Source: Argentina anserina
Lineage: Eukaryota > Streptophyta > Magnoliopsida > Rosales > Rosaceae
Assembly: GCF_933775445.1 (NCBI RefSeq)
Contig: NC_065877.1
Location: 11,036,001-11,100,000 of the forward strand
Reading direction: 5' to 3'
DNA: 64,000 nucleotides
The notes beneath the pieces are model-generated. The model worked only from the letters and a program-made list of their open reading frames with translations, was not told the DNA's origin and searched no databases. Of this stretch, positions 25,601 through 35,624 are shown piece after piece. The number at the start of each line of letters is the position of its first letter. Within the stretch, counting starts at the first letter, position 1. The translations under genes were made by a program, and so were the position numbers.

Positions 25601-26168
25601 TCCTCAGATGGTTCGAAGGTGGAGAACATCTTCTTGTCAGCACATACATGTTTGGTGGCTCCAGTGTCCATCCACCATTCCTTGGGGTTTGAATCCACCA
25701 TGTTCATCTCAGATATCATGCAACAGAGGTTCATGTCTGCAACATCCTGACTGACTGCCTCAATCAGGTTTGCCTCCTTCCTTTTATTCCTCTTTGGTTT
25801 GTGGCAGTCGACAGACTTGTGACCAGTCTTGTCACAGTTGTAGCACTTGCCTTCAAACCTTGGCCTTTTGGAGATGCCTCCTTTTGGCCCCAGCTTGGAC
25901 CCTTGATACTTGCCTTTCTTGTTCTTGGAACCTTGACCATGTTCCATCATGTTTGCCTTGGCAGAGACGCCATTGATCCATGCTTTCTTTTCGGATCCTC
26001 GGTTGTCTTCCTTAATGCGAAGTCTAACCTCTAAATCCTCCATGGTCATTTCCTTTCGCTTGTGCTTCAAATAATTCTTGAAGTCTTTCCAAGCAGGTGG
26101 TAACTTTTCAATAACACATGCCACTTGAAAACTTTTACCTAGTTGCATTCCTTCAGCGTGAATCTCAT
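22662..26168 (-). pseudogene. copia gag-pol of the left arm, broken
   Basis: From 26168 downwards it carries the gag C-terminus with a CCHC knuckle ([10 protein letters not shown]), the protease (WMDTGATKH), gag-pre-integrase, integrase, RT and RNase H. The gag-protease junction is open here, unlike unit 1 of the tandem array. Breaks: a frameshift near 24645-24670 at the end of the integrase region, an in-frame stop next to GATAACTAG-type sequence near 24485, a stop near 23634, and a stop near 23259. The 5' LTR and gag N-terminus are missing; the sequence ends at the inversion junction. Confidence 0.9.
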
Positions 26169-26180
26169 TGCATCTTTCAA
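26169..26180. other. inversion junction with 12-nt filler
   Basis: Left-copy sequence ends at 26168 (GTGAATCTCAT). Twelve bases, TGCATCTTTCAA, match neither partner at that position. Right-copy sequence begins at 26181 (GCTTCTACTTCC) inside the gag-pre-integrase coding region. Filler at a junction without long homology suggests end-joining. Confidence 0.75.
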
Positions 26181-28826
26181 GCTTCTACTTCCAGCTACAT
26201 GATTGAGTCTTCCAATTTATGGCATGGTAGACTAGGACATGTTAATTTTGATACTTTGCGAAAGTTAATTAACATGGAACACTTACCAAAATTCCAAATT
26301 GATTCTAAACATAAGTGTGAAACTTGTGTAGAGGCTAAACTGACTAGATCATCTTTCCAAAGTGTTGAAAGAAACAGTGAACCCCTTGATTTGATTCATA
26401 CAGATATGTGTGATTTAAAATCAACGGTATCTAGAGGGAATAATAAATACTTTATTACCTTCATAGATGATAGCACGAAATATTGCTATGTGTATTTGCT
26501 AAAATGCAAAAGTGAGGCTATAGAGAAATTCATTCTATATAAAAAAGAGGTTGAGAATCAACTCAACAAGAAAATTAAGGCACTAAGAAGTGACCGATGG
26601 GGTGAGTATGAATCGCCATTTGCTGAGATTTGTGCTCAGAATGGGATTATACATCAAAGGACTGCTCCATACTCACCACAATCTAATGGTGTAGCAGAAC
26701 GTAAAAATCGTACTCTAAAGGATATGATGAATGCTATGCTACTCAGTTCTAGGATGCCACCCAACATGTGGGGAGACGCGATTCTCACGGCAAATTACCT
26801 TTTAAATAAGGTGCCCAAAAGGAAAAGAAGAGAAAACTCCATATGAGTTATGGAAAGGGAGAAAACCATCCTACAAATATTTAAAAGTTTGGGGATGTTT
26901 GGCCAAAGTGGAAATTCCTAAGCCTAAAAAGGTGAAGAATGGGCCTAAAACGGTTGATTGCATCTTTATTGGATATGCACATAACAGTTCGGCTTATCGA
27001 TAACTAGTCCACGATTCGAATATTCCTGAAATCCATAAGGATACGATAATGGAATCGAGAAATGCATCTTTCTTTGAAAATGTATTTCCACGGAAGTCTA
27101 GAGAGGAATTTAATTCTTCTAAACGGGCACGTGAAGACAACCGAGCCGAAACTGATGATGTTGAAGATCAAGAATCTGAGTTGGAGTCCGAATATGAGTC
27201 TGAGGTTGAACCTAGACGAAGTAAAAGGGCAAGGACCGCAAAGTCCTATGGACCTGACTTCCTGTCATATATGGTTGAAGGTGATCCCCGTACCTTCAAA
27301 GAGGCAGTTATCTCTACCGATGGTCCTCGGTGGAAAGAAGCAATCAAAAGTGAGGTTGACTCCATCATGCAAAATCACACTTGGGAATTAGTGGATTTAC
27401 CACCTGGATGTAAGCCTTTGACTTCCAAGTGGATTTTCAAAAAGAAACTAAAAGCTGATGGGTCAATAGACAAGTACAAGGCCAGACTTGTTATTAAAGG
27501 CTATAGGCCAAAGGAGGGTTTGGATTATTTTGATACTTATTCTCCTGTGACGAGAATAACCTCCATACGGATGGTACTTGCAATTGCAGCGTTGCGCAAA
27601 CTTGAAGTACACCAAATGGATGTAAAGACGGCTTTCCTAAATGGAGATGTAGAAGAAGAAATCTACATGGAACAGCCAGAAGGTTTTTCTGCTCCTTCTC
27701 ACAGTAAGAAGGTGTGCAGATTGGTTAAGTCATTATATGGCTTAAAACAAGCACCAAAACAATGGCATGAGAAATTTGATAATGCATGATCACCAGTGGA
27801 TTTAGAATAAATGAAGGTGATAAGTGTGTATATATTAAAGATAATGAAAATTGATATATCATTTTATGTCTGTATGTGGATGATATGCTTATCGTTGGGA
27901 GCAACGATAAGATGATCAGGTCTACTAAAGACATGTTGAATTCTAAGTTTGACATGAAAGACTTGGGACTTACTGATGTCATTTTAGGAATTAAAATTAC
28001 GAGAACATCAGAAGGGCTAGTGTTGAGTCAAACACACTATGTGGACAATATTCTTGGGAAATTTGACAAGGAAGGTTCTGGAATTGTCAGAACTCCTGTA
28101 GATTTAAATCTACATTTGTCCAAGAATAAAGGTGAAAGTGTTTCTCATTTAGAGTATTTAAGAATAATTGGGAGTCTAATGTACTTAACAAGTTGTACAA
28201 GACCAGATCTAGCTTATGCGGTTCATTAGCTAAGTAGGTACACGAGTAATCCTGGAGCTATGCATTGGCAAGCGATTGGAAGAGTACTCAAATACCTAAG
28301 GTATACTCGTACCTACGGGTTGCACTACACATCATACCCAGCTGTTATAGAAGGGTTCACTGATGCGAACTGGATATCTGACATGAAAGACTCAAAGTCT
28401 ACTAGCGGATATGTATTTACGCTAGGAGGTGCAACCGTGTCCTGGAAGTCCTAAAAACAAACAGTTATAACTAGATCCACAATGGAGTCTGAGTTTGTAG
28501 CACTAGACAAATGTGGGGAGGAAGCAGAATGGCTACGCCAGTTCATAGAGGACATTCCTAGATGGACAAATCCTGTGCCTGCGATCGGTATACATTTTGA
28601 TAGTCAATCTGCAATTAGCAGGGCACAGAGTAAGATGTATAATGGTAAGTCTAGACACATTCGTCGAAGACATAATACCATTAGACAACTACTCTCAACT
28701 GGAGTTATCTCTATAGACTATGTAAAGTCTAAGGATAATATTGCTGATCCTTTAACTAAAGGGTTAAACAGAGAGTTAGTTGAAAAATCATCGAAGGAAA
28801 TGGGACTAAAGCCCATTGGAAATTAA
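26181..28826 (+). pseudogene. copia pol of the right arm, broken
   Basis: It starts within the gag-pre-integrase region (SSNLWHGRLGHVNF), followed by integrase, RT (YVDDM-type site, here directly after a stop) and RNase H ([11 protein letters not shown]). It shares with the left arm the integrase-end frameshift (near 26815), the stops near 27001 and 27852, and the stop after YAVH near 28229. It has further private lesions: a one-base loss near 27785 and a stop near 28454. No gag, protease or 5' LTR is attached. Confidence 0.9.
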
Positions 28827-29405
28827 AAATCACTACAGTGGATACCCAACCTAGCTGACTGGAGATCCCAAGATTTAGGTTCAAAAGGGAAAACCAAACT
28901 GTAGAGATTAGTTCGGATCACTGTGGGGAGTTCCCCAAGTCCATTCCTATGATAAAAACCAGTGATACCCGTAAAAGATGAGGTTAAGTTAAAACTTTTA
29001 ATGATTCTTATGCGTCGAGAAATCGAGCAGAGTAATGCGGGTTACTCTTAATTAAGAGATCACCTATGCAAGAGAGAAGTGGGGCCGCTTCTAGGGGAGT
29101 TAATGAGGGCATAACTCTTATCAAACTACTTGCAGAACCAGACGTGTGTTCCATGGCCAAAATGGGCACAAAAATGAGAACCGAAATGTACCAGGGAGAC
29201 TCCTGTGTAAAGTATATTATCATTTACACAAATGACGAATAGTTCAAAGACATCGCGTCTACTATTTAGTTAGTAAAGTAAGCATACTTTTATAAGGGAA
29301 GGTTCAAAGGGTCAAACATACCTATCTTATGCAGGTTTCAACCGTAGAAATCTATCACCAAATTCTATCGAGTCTTTGGTGGCCAATTTCATTCATGTGG
29401 GGAAT

Positions 29406-30417
29406 TGTTGGAAAAAATGGTTGGAAAAACCATTTAAAACCAAATTTTAATTGATTAATTAAATTAAGTTAAACTTATAATTAATCAAAGGTGAACATAG
29501 ATTTGAGTTCTCCATAATGAGGGCTACAAGATCATATGTTTATTTGTGTAATTTGGTTTGTGGGTGAATAAGAAATTGTCACTCAAAGATGGCTACTTAG
29601 AATGAGGGAAAAGTATTTGTCCCACATTGGAAAAGAGAAGTGTTGAAAAGACTTTATATAGAATCTATTGTGTATGGATTGTAAAGTGTGTAAGCCCCCT
29701 TATACCCTCTCGTGCACGCGCAGGGGGGGGGGGTGCAAATCCTAGGTCGCAAGGGAAACTCGTGTATGCCCGTGCGGCCTGCGGACACGAATGCAACACC
29801 GAATTGAGGGTCGGAACGCAGATTCTTTTTGCATTTCCGAAAATTCGGTTTTGACTTTTCAAATTCTCTTGACTGTTTAAATTCTTCTTTTGTAACAACT
29901 GAGTTATTGTGTGTTATGGAGAATTATAACAGAATTGAAATCAATGTTTGTAACATATGTAACTCATATATGTTATGATTTTTTTGATTTCTATAACAGC
30001 AATCTTATTAATTGCTGATTGCAAATCCTCACAGTATAAATAGCCATCATCCTTTCATTATAAATCATCACATTCGAAACACATTTCTCTCCCACTCTCA
30101 AAGTTCTTAGTTCTTCTCTGGTGATAGATAAAGGTACCTTTCGAGTTCGTTGAGGGTTCTAGTTAGTAGTGCAACTTTCTAGAATTGTTTAGTCGTTATA
30201 TCCTGGGAGACAAGCGCCAAACATCCTTGCACCGGTAGAGGAGGCATAAACGTCTTAAGGACAGTGGGGTATCACACACGTCTCGACTTGTTCTTCCATC
30301 ACAAATCGTTCGGTATTTTTGTTGAATTTATTTTCGTGTTCTTCATTTCTGATTTATATTTATTTATAATTCAGCTTATTAAATTATATATGCAATATAT
30401 CATTGATTTTTACAACA
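29406..30417 (+). repeat. copia LTR (right arm of palindrome)
   Basis: This is a full 1,012-bp LTR in plus orientation, preceded by a purine-rich tract (GTGGGGAAT) that fits the polypurine primer site. A TATA box (TATAAATA) lies at 30035-30042. It ends with TTTTTACAACA at 30417, followed by host sequence. Confidence 0.92.
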
Positions 30418-30608
30418 GATGTATCATGTATGGTTGATTTACTCTCGATATATCTGCTAGCTCTTCTAATTAACTCATGTTAAGAGTCTTAAGACTTGAA
30501 TTAATTTTGTGATCGAGCTGTCTACGCACCAAATCTCATTAATTGACAACTGATATATTATATTCTCGTTGTCAAGAGCAATACCCAAAAATGCAGCTAA
30601 CCAGATGC

Positions 30609-30653
<45 letters not shown>

Positions 30654-31862
30654 ACCCTAAGCTGCACTGCAGGTATGCAACTTCAATTCGTGTCAGATCA
30701 AAAGTGATGGGAATAGGGGCAAGTCCGCAAGTGTGAAAAAAAAATGAGACTATTTTAGATCAGCACGTACAACATTCCATCGATCCCTTAGCTCAACATC
30801 GCTGTAGTTTCCAAGTCACTGATCGACATGCATGGCGATATATAATGCAGTGATAACTGATGAGGTCGGCAGGGACGTTCCAAAGAGACACGACGTCGTA
30901 CGTAGAAACTAAAACTTGAGAGTGACGCTTGACCTTGAATCTATCCGTGATGGATGTGAGGCTGATGAGGTCGATGGATAGACTCATATTTTACATTACA
31001 TTTCCTATTTGATTGTTTGATCCGATAAGTCATTATGACATTTCAATTGTAGCTTGAAATTAAGATCAGTTATTATATATACCCAGCACTAGAAAAGAAA
31101 AAAAAGAATAAAAAGTGACAATTGTTCACGATTAGCAATTTTAGCATGTATCAGGAGATCCTCCATTATGCACACAGGTGATAAAAGAACAAGTAAATTG
31201 GTAGAATCAAATATCATTTAGCAAATAGTTATTTTAATTTTCCTCATCAAATGATTAATGTTTAGGGTAAGTGGATAACTACATGATTTGCGATTTTACC
31301 ACAATGATGACATTAAATGTGATTAATTTAATATGATCATTCCTTTTTAAAATATATTTCTTTCACATTCAAGCAAATTAGTGAAAACACATTATTATGA
31401 ATAATGTTGGTTATACGGCAGTGTGAATCTGACAGTAACAAAACAACAAATCATATTTCTTCTTTAAAGGTTTTTCCCTTTTTAGCCAGGAAGCAAAACA
31501 TGGATGCATGTATCCATGGATTAGAATCAGCTCTCTAGAAAGGTCAGTATAAAGGTCAATAATAACCGAATTGGTGACGAAAAACCTACACCTCCCTTCA
31601 GGTTTCAGACCCAAACAACTTCTCCATCTGATGCCTGCTGCTATATGCGTATTTAGCACGCATCCATTTCCTCCCACGTGTCATAACAAATTAACCGCTA
31701 GGGTTGGGATATTTCCAAACGTAAAATCCAGGGGCACAAGTTGCAATCATGCTATATATTTATATGAACAAGTTATATATTGACAGATTTATTTCAGGAG
31801 AACAGATTTTTTTTTTTTTTAAACTCTGGTATTTTGCTGCTGGAGAAAGGAGAGTAGCAGAC
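30418..31862. other. intergenic, promoter side of the complete phosphatase gene
   Basis: No gene recognised. An (AT)n microsatellite is at 30613-30651. TATATATTTA near 31751 is the nearest TATA-like sequence, about 110 bp upstream of the ATG at 31863. A T-run follows at about 31807-31820. Confidence 0.45.
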
Positions 31863-34593
31863 ATGGCTGCACAGAGGCTGAGACTGTACGTGTTTCTTGT
31901 TCTGACATTATTAGGGCTGGCTTTGCTGGAGTTTTCTGGGGTCGCAGAGGGGTACAATCGGCCACCGGCGCGGAAGAATCTCGACGTGCCGTTGGATAAT
32001 GATCCTGAATCCAATTCTCCAGAACAGGTACGCGTATTCCTCTGAGTAGTACTTATTCTGTTAAAGAAACTGATCATCCAATTCAACCTGGAAGTTTTGA
32101 ATGAGATCAAAAAGGGGATTTGGTTATGGAGTTACGATAGAGGGGAATGTTCATGGTCTCAATCAGCAACACATGTCGTTTCTATCGATCGCTCCGTTAA
32201 ATTTCTTGGTTTATTGTTAAGATTAAGATGTTCATGCGAGAGACTCCCATCTGTCATAGTTTAAACTTTAGCAAAATGATATGTCCACATGTGACACAAG
32301 GTGCCAAACATATATTCTCCTTACAAACTTAAATTGACCAAAGGAAAAATGTTAAGAATAATTTTTCATCAATTATATATGCATGTTTTTTTTATTAAAC
32401 ACCATGTTAGATATATATGAAAAACTGGAATTATCCACCAACGTACGTACCGCAACTTTTTTGTTTGATCGGTTGTAATAAGTAGAGGTGCTTGCTTGTC
32501 AATTGGTTTTTTTTTTTGAAGAGAAAAAAAAAACTTTTCATCAATTATATATGCATGTTTTTGCTTGTCAATTGGTTCCTCACTTGTCAGTTCTCCCATT
32601 TTAAGGTGTTTCTAGTCTCTAGCTAAATTCAGGTGTCAATATAATGCGTTCAACTTCTATAACTATGAAACATCAAATTCATATAAGGGTTTATTGGAGG
32701 AATATGATTTAATCCAGACTCTTCCATACTCTATGATCTTACCAATACAAATTAATAACTCTTGAATTTTAACAAGAAAATTAGGTGTCCTAAGGTTTAA
32801 GATTGCAAAGAGTGTATCACATCATATTAATAGGATCTCAAAATCGTAAGCTTTAGTAAGGCCTACAATCATTTCCATTTTAACAAATGCTCATAACTAT
32901 TGGCCGGTGGCCTTTCTAAAATTTATTTAGGTTGGGATGGTAATAGTTCACCAAGTGACCAAGTTGCTGAACAATTAGAGGCTTAGAAATTGACCAGGAA
33001 AGTGATAGGTTAGGATGAGGAAAAATCTACGGCATGTTTAAAGAGTACGTACTCTTTCAACTTATATCAAAAGAAAAAATCATGCACTTCTCACAATCCA
33101 TTGTTGACTGGCGGTGCAGGTGCATATATCCCTGGTTGGTGAAGACAAAATGAGAGTATCATGGATGACAAAGGATCCTAGTCCAGCAACAGTTGATTAT
33201 GGTACCTCTCCTGGTTCTTATTCAGAGTCTGCAACTGGAAGCACAAGTTCATACTCTTATATGCTGTACAAAAGTGGAGAAATCCATTACGTCGACATTG
33301 GTCCATTGAAACCCAACTCAGTATACTACTACCGCTGCGGTCCGAGTCCCGGCCCCGAGTTCAGTTTCAAAACCCCTCCTGCCTCCTTCCCTATCACATT
33401 TGCAGTGGCAGGTAACTACTTAAATATGCTGTTCGATTGTTAATATTTATCACGTACAAGCTTCTTCTTCAAGTGGATCATCCAAAGTTCCAAACTAGAC
33501 AGGTGACTAATTAAGTTTAACTTACATGCATGTTTATTACTTGATGCAGGTGATCTTGGACAGACTGAGTGGACTGGAGAAACCTTGCAACACATAAGCA
33601 AATCACCATATGATGTGCTCCTATTGCCCGGAGACTTATCCTATGCTGATTTCCTGCAACAAAGATGGGACTCATTCGGTAGATTGGTCCAGCCACTGGC
33701 TAGCCAGCGGCCGTGGATGGTCACGGAAGGCAACCATGAGGTCGAGAAGATCCCAGTCTTGCACTCTGAACCCTTCACCGCATACAATGCCAGATGGAGT
33801 ATGCCGTATGAAGAAAGCGGGTCGGATTCCAACCTCTTCTATTCCTTCAATGTGACTGGAGTTCATGTTATCATGCTGGGTTCATATACCGACTTTGATC
33901 CTGCTTCGTCACAGTACAAGTGGCTGCAGGCGGATTTGGCAAAGATTGACAGGGGAAGAACTCCTTGGGTTGTTGTGATTATCCATGCCCCATGGTACAA
34001 CACTAACGAGGCTCATCAGGGGGAATCCGAATCGATTGACATGAAGAAATCCATGGAAGAATTGCTCTATAATGCTCGTGTCGATCTTGTTTTTGCGGGA
34101 CATGTACATGCCTATGAACGTTTTGTAAGTTTTCATCACCCTTCGTTTTTAGATTACGAGTCATATATAGCTAGCTAGTTCATTGCATAATTTATGTTAT
34201 ACCCTAAAACCGTTTATTGGTTTCCTTTCTCAGACACGGGTATACAAAGACAAAGCTGATGATTGTGGTCCGGTGCATATTACCATTGGAGATGGAGGTA
34301 ACCGCGAAGGCCTTGCCACAAGGTAATTAAGTTGAATTGACACTTTTAACTTCTCTCCTAGTTTGTAAATATATTCATGTGTATTTGGTAACTGAACGAT
34401 GTCTTATAGGTATGAAGAACCAAAACCGACAATTTCAACGTTCAGGGAGGCAAGCTTTGGTCATGGACAATTGCAGGTAGTTAATGGAACCCATGCGCTG
34501 TGGACATGGCATAGGAATCAGGACGGTAATGAGGCAGTCCCAAGTGACAAAATTTGGCTCACAAGCCTCTTCGCTAATCCTGCCTGTAAATAG
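31863..34593 (+). CDS. purple acid phosphatase (PAP18/20/22-like), complete
   Basis: Five exons: 31863-32027, 33120-33411, 33550-34124, 34234-34322 and 34410-34593. All are joined at GT-AG sites with consistent phases (0, 1, 0, 2) and encode 434 aa, the usual length for this plant group. Residues 1 to about 29 are a signal peptide. Residues 56-152 form the fibronectin-III-like domain. The metallophosphoesterase core follows. All seven metal ligands of the Fe-metal centre are present: D154 (GDLG), D181 and Y184 (GDLSYAD), N214 (GNHE), H298 (IIHAPWY), H337 and H339 (GHVHAYER). The protein should be secreted and hydrolyse phosphate monoesters at acidic pH; in Arabidopsis several relatives respond to phosphate starvation. 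It is the paralogue of the partial gene at 63-599, with the same exon-2 length and phase. Exact PAP number not assigned. Confidence 0.93.
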
Positions 34594-35028
34594 TAGGAAG
34601 GAGAAAACTACAATTGATTTATATATACGCTCGTCATAGTTATGGAAAAAATAATAATTGAAATTAAGTAGATGATATATATACATGGCTTCCCAAGTTC
34701 CCTGTTGGACGCTGTTGTAGGATTTAACTTAATAAATGCGTGCCATAACATTTGTTTCATAGTTTGCTCAATATGCATGACTTACTAGATCTTGTGTTAT
34801 GTAATATACATCAAAAACATTGTTTATCGATCTCTTTGAGCTCTTCCAAGCCGTATGAATTCTTAGTTCTTACGTACCTAGCGGCGGTGGTTGAATTAAG
34901 ACGCTGCGAGGCTTACCGGACAGTCTTCCAGTACAGCTCCCTTTCCACAGGCATTTTTGTTGCAGTTCTCGTCATGTCTTTTCCATTCTATGCTGCTCTT
35001 CGACTATTCCTCGGTTGTGGTCGTTACT
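34594..35028 (+). other. 3' flank of the phosphatase, short open frame of unknown meaning
   Basis: A 92-codon frame (34752-35030) encodes a hydrophobic C-terminus, but I do not recognise it. Its stop codon is created by the MITE insertion at 35029. It may be 3' UTR or chance. Confidence 0.3.
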
Positions 35029-35616
35029 AGGCCTGTAAAATGGGCAGGGCCGACCCGATCTTAAGATATGAAGACCCACATACTACTCGGCTCATGCCTT
35101 TTTCAGCCCTAGGTGTAAAATGGGCAGGACATGGCCGGCCGGCTCTATTAAAATATGTGAAGCCTGAGTTCATCTTTTGGACGGATAAAGTTTGAGCTTA
35201 AAAAATCCGTCCATGGCCAAACCTACATTTGGCCCGTAATTTTTAAATAATAAAATATTTTAACTTTCATTTGAAAATTTTGATTGGAATATGAGTTGAA
35301 CTCATGGACCTTTTTTTATAAGAATAACACATTTGTTAAGTGAACAAACATAATTTACTGGTTATATCAATAACTCATAAATTAATAATAAAATTTGATT
35401 GAGAATGGGTCCGGCTACGGGCCGGCCCTCTAATATACCATATAGGCAGGGTTTTAGGTTAGTCCATGACTTAGAAAGTGTTGGTCATACACTACCCATT
35501 CCAAAAAGGGCAGAATAAAGCTCGGCCATTAGTTTAGGCCGAGCCGGCCCGCAATCCAATTTTTTTTGTTAAGTTTGGGTATGTCCGTCGGCCCTGGGCT
35601 TAATTTACAGGCATAG
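35029..35616. mobile_element. hAT-like MITE, 588 bp, with 8-bp target duplication
   Basis: Identical 8-bp flanks TCGTTACT lie at 35021-35028 and 35617-35624. The left end is AGGCCTGTAAAATGGGC and the right end is TTTACAGGCATAG, giving inverted GCCTGTAAA termini. The interior contains repeated GGCCGGCC/GGGCCGGCC words and no coding frame, typical of plant hAT non-autonomous elements. It lies 436 bp downstream of the phosphatase stop codon. Confidence 0.85.
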
Positions 35617-35624
35617 TCGTTACT

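Larger units (their letters stand above)
21074..30417. mobile_element. head-to-head copia palindrome, 9.3 kb
   Basis: The left arm 21074-25310 (minus orientation: LTR, RNaseH, RT, integrase) is repeated in inverted form at 26181-30417. Both arms are 4,237 bp. The 870-bp spacer (25311-26180) carries the gag C-terminus and protease of the left copy. Outer ends are the clean LTR termini TGTTG and CAACA. Five-base flanks (AAACA and GATGT) do not match, so this is not one simple insertion. Both arms share the same inactivating changes in pol that are absent from the copy at 3.8-9.4 kb. Confidence 0.92.

Noticed and set aside
21074..30417. Idea that the palindrome is one composite element inserted as a unit
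   Set aside because: Flanking five-base sequences (AAACA on the left, GATGT on the right) do not match, and the host gene on the left does not continue on the right.
30613..30651. AT microsatellite as a possible functional site
   Set aside because: It is a simple (AT)n tract; similar ones occur at 17585-17605 and 45172-45195.
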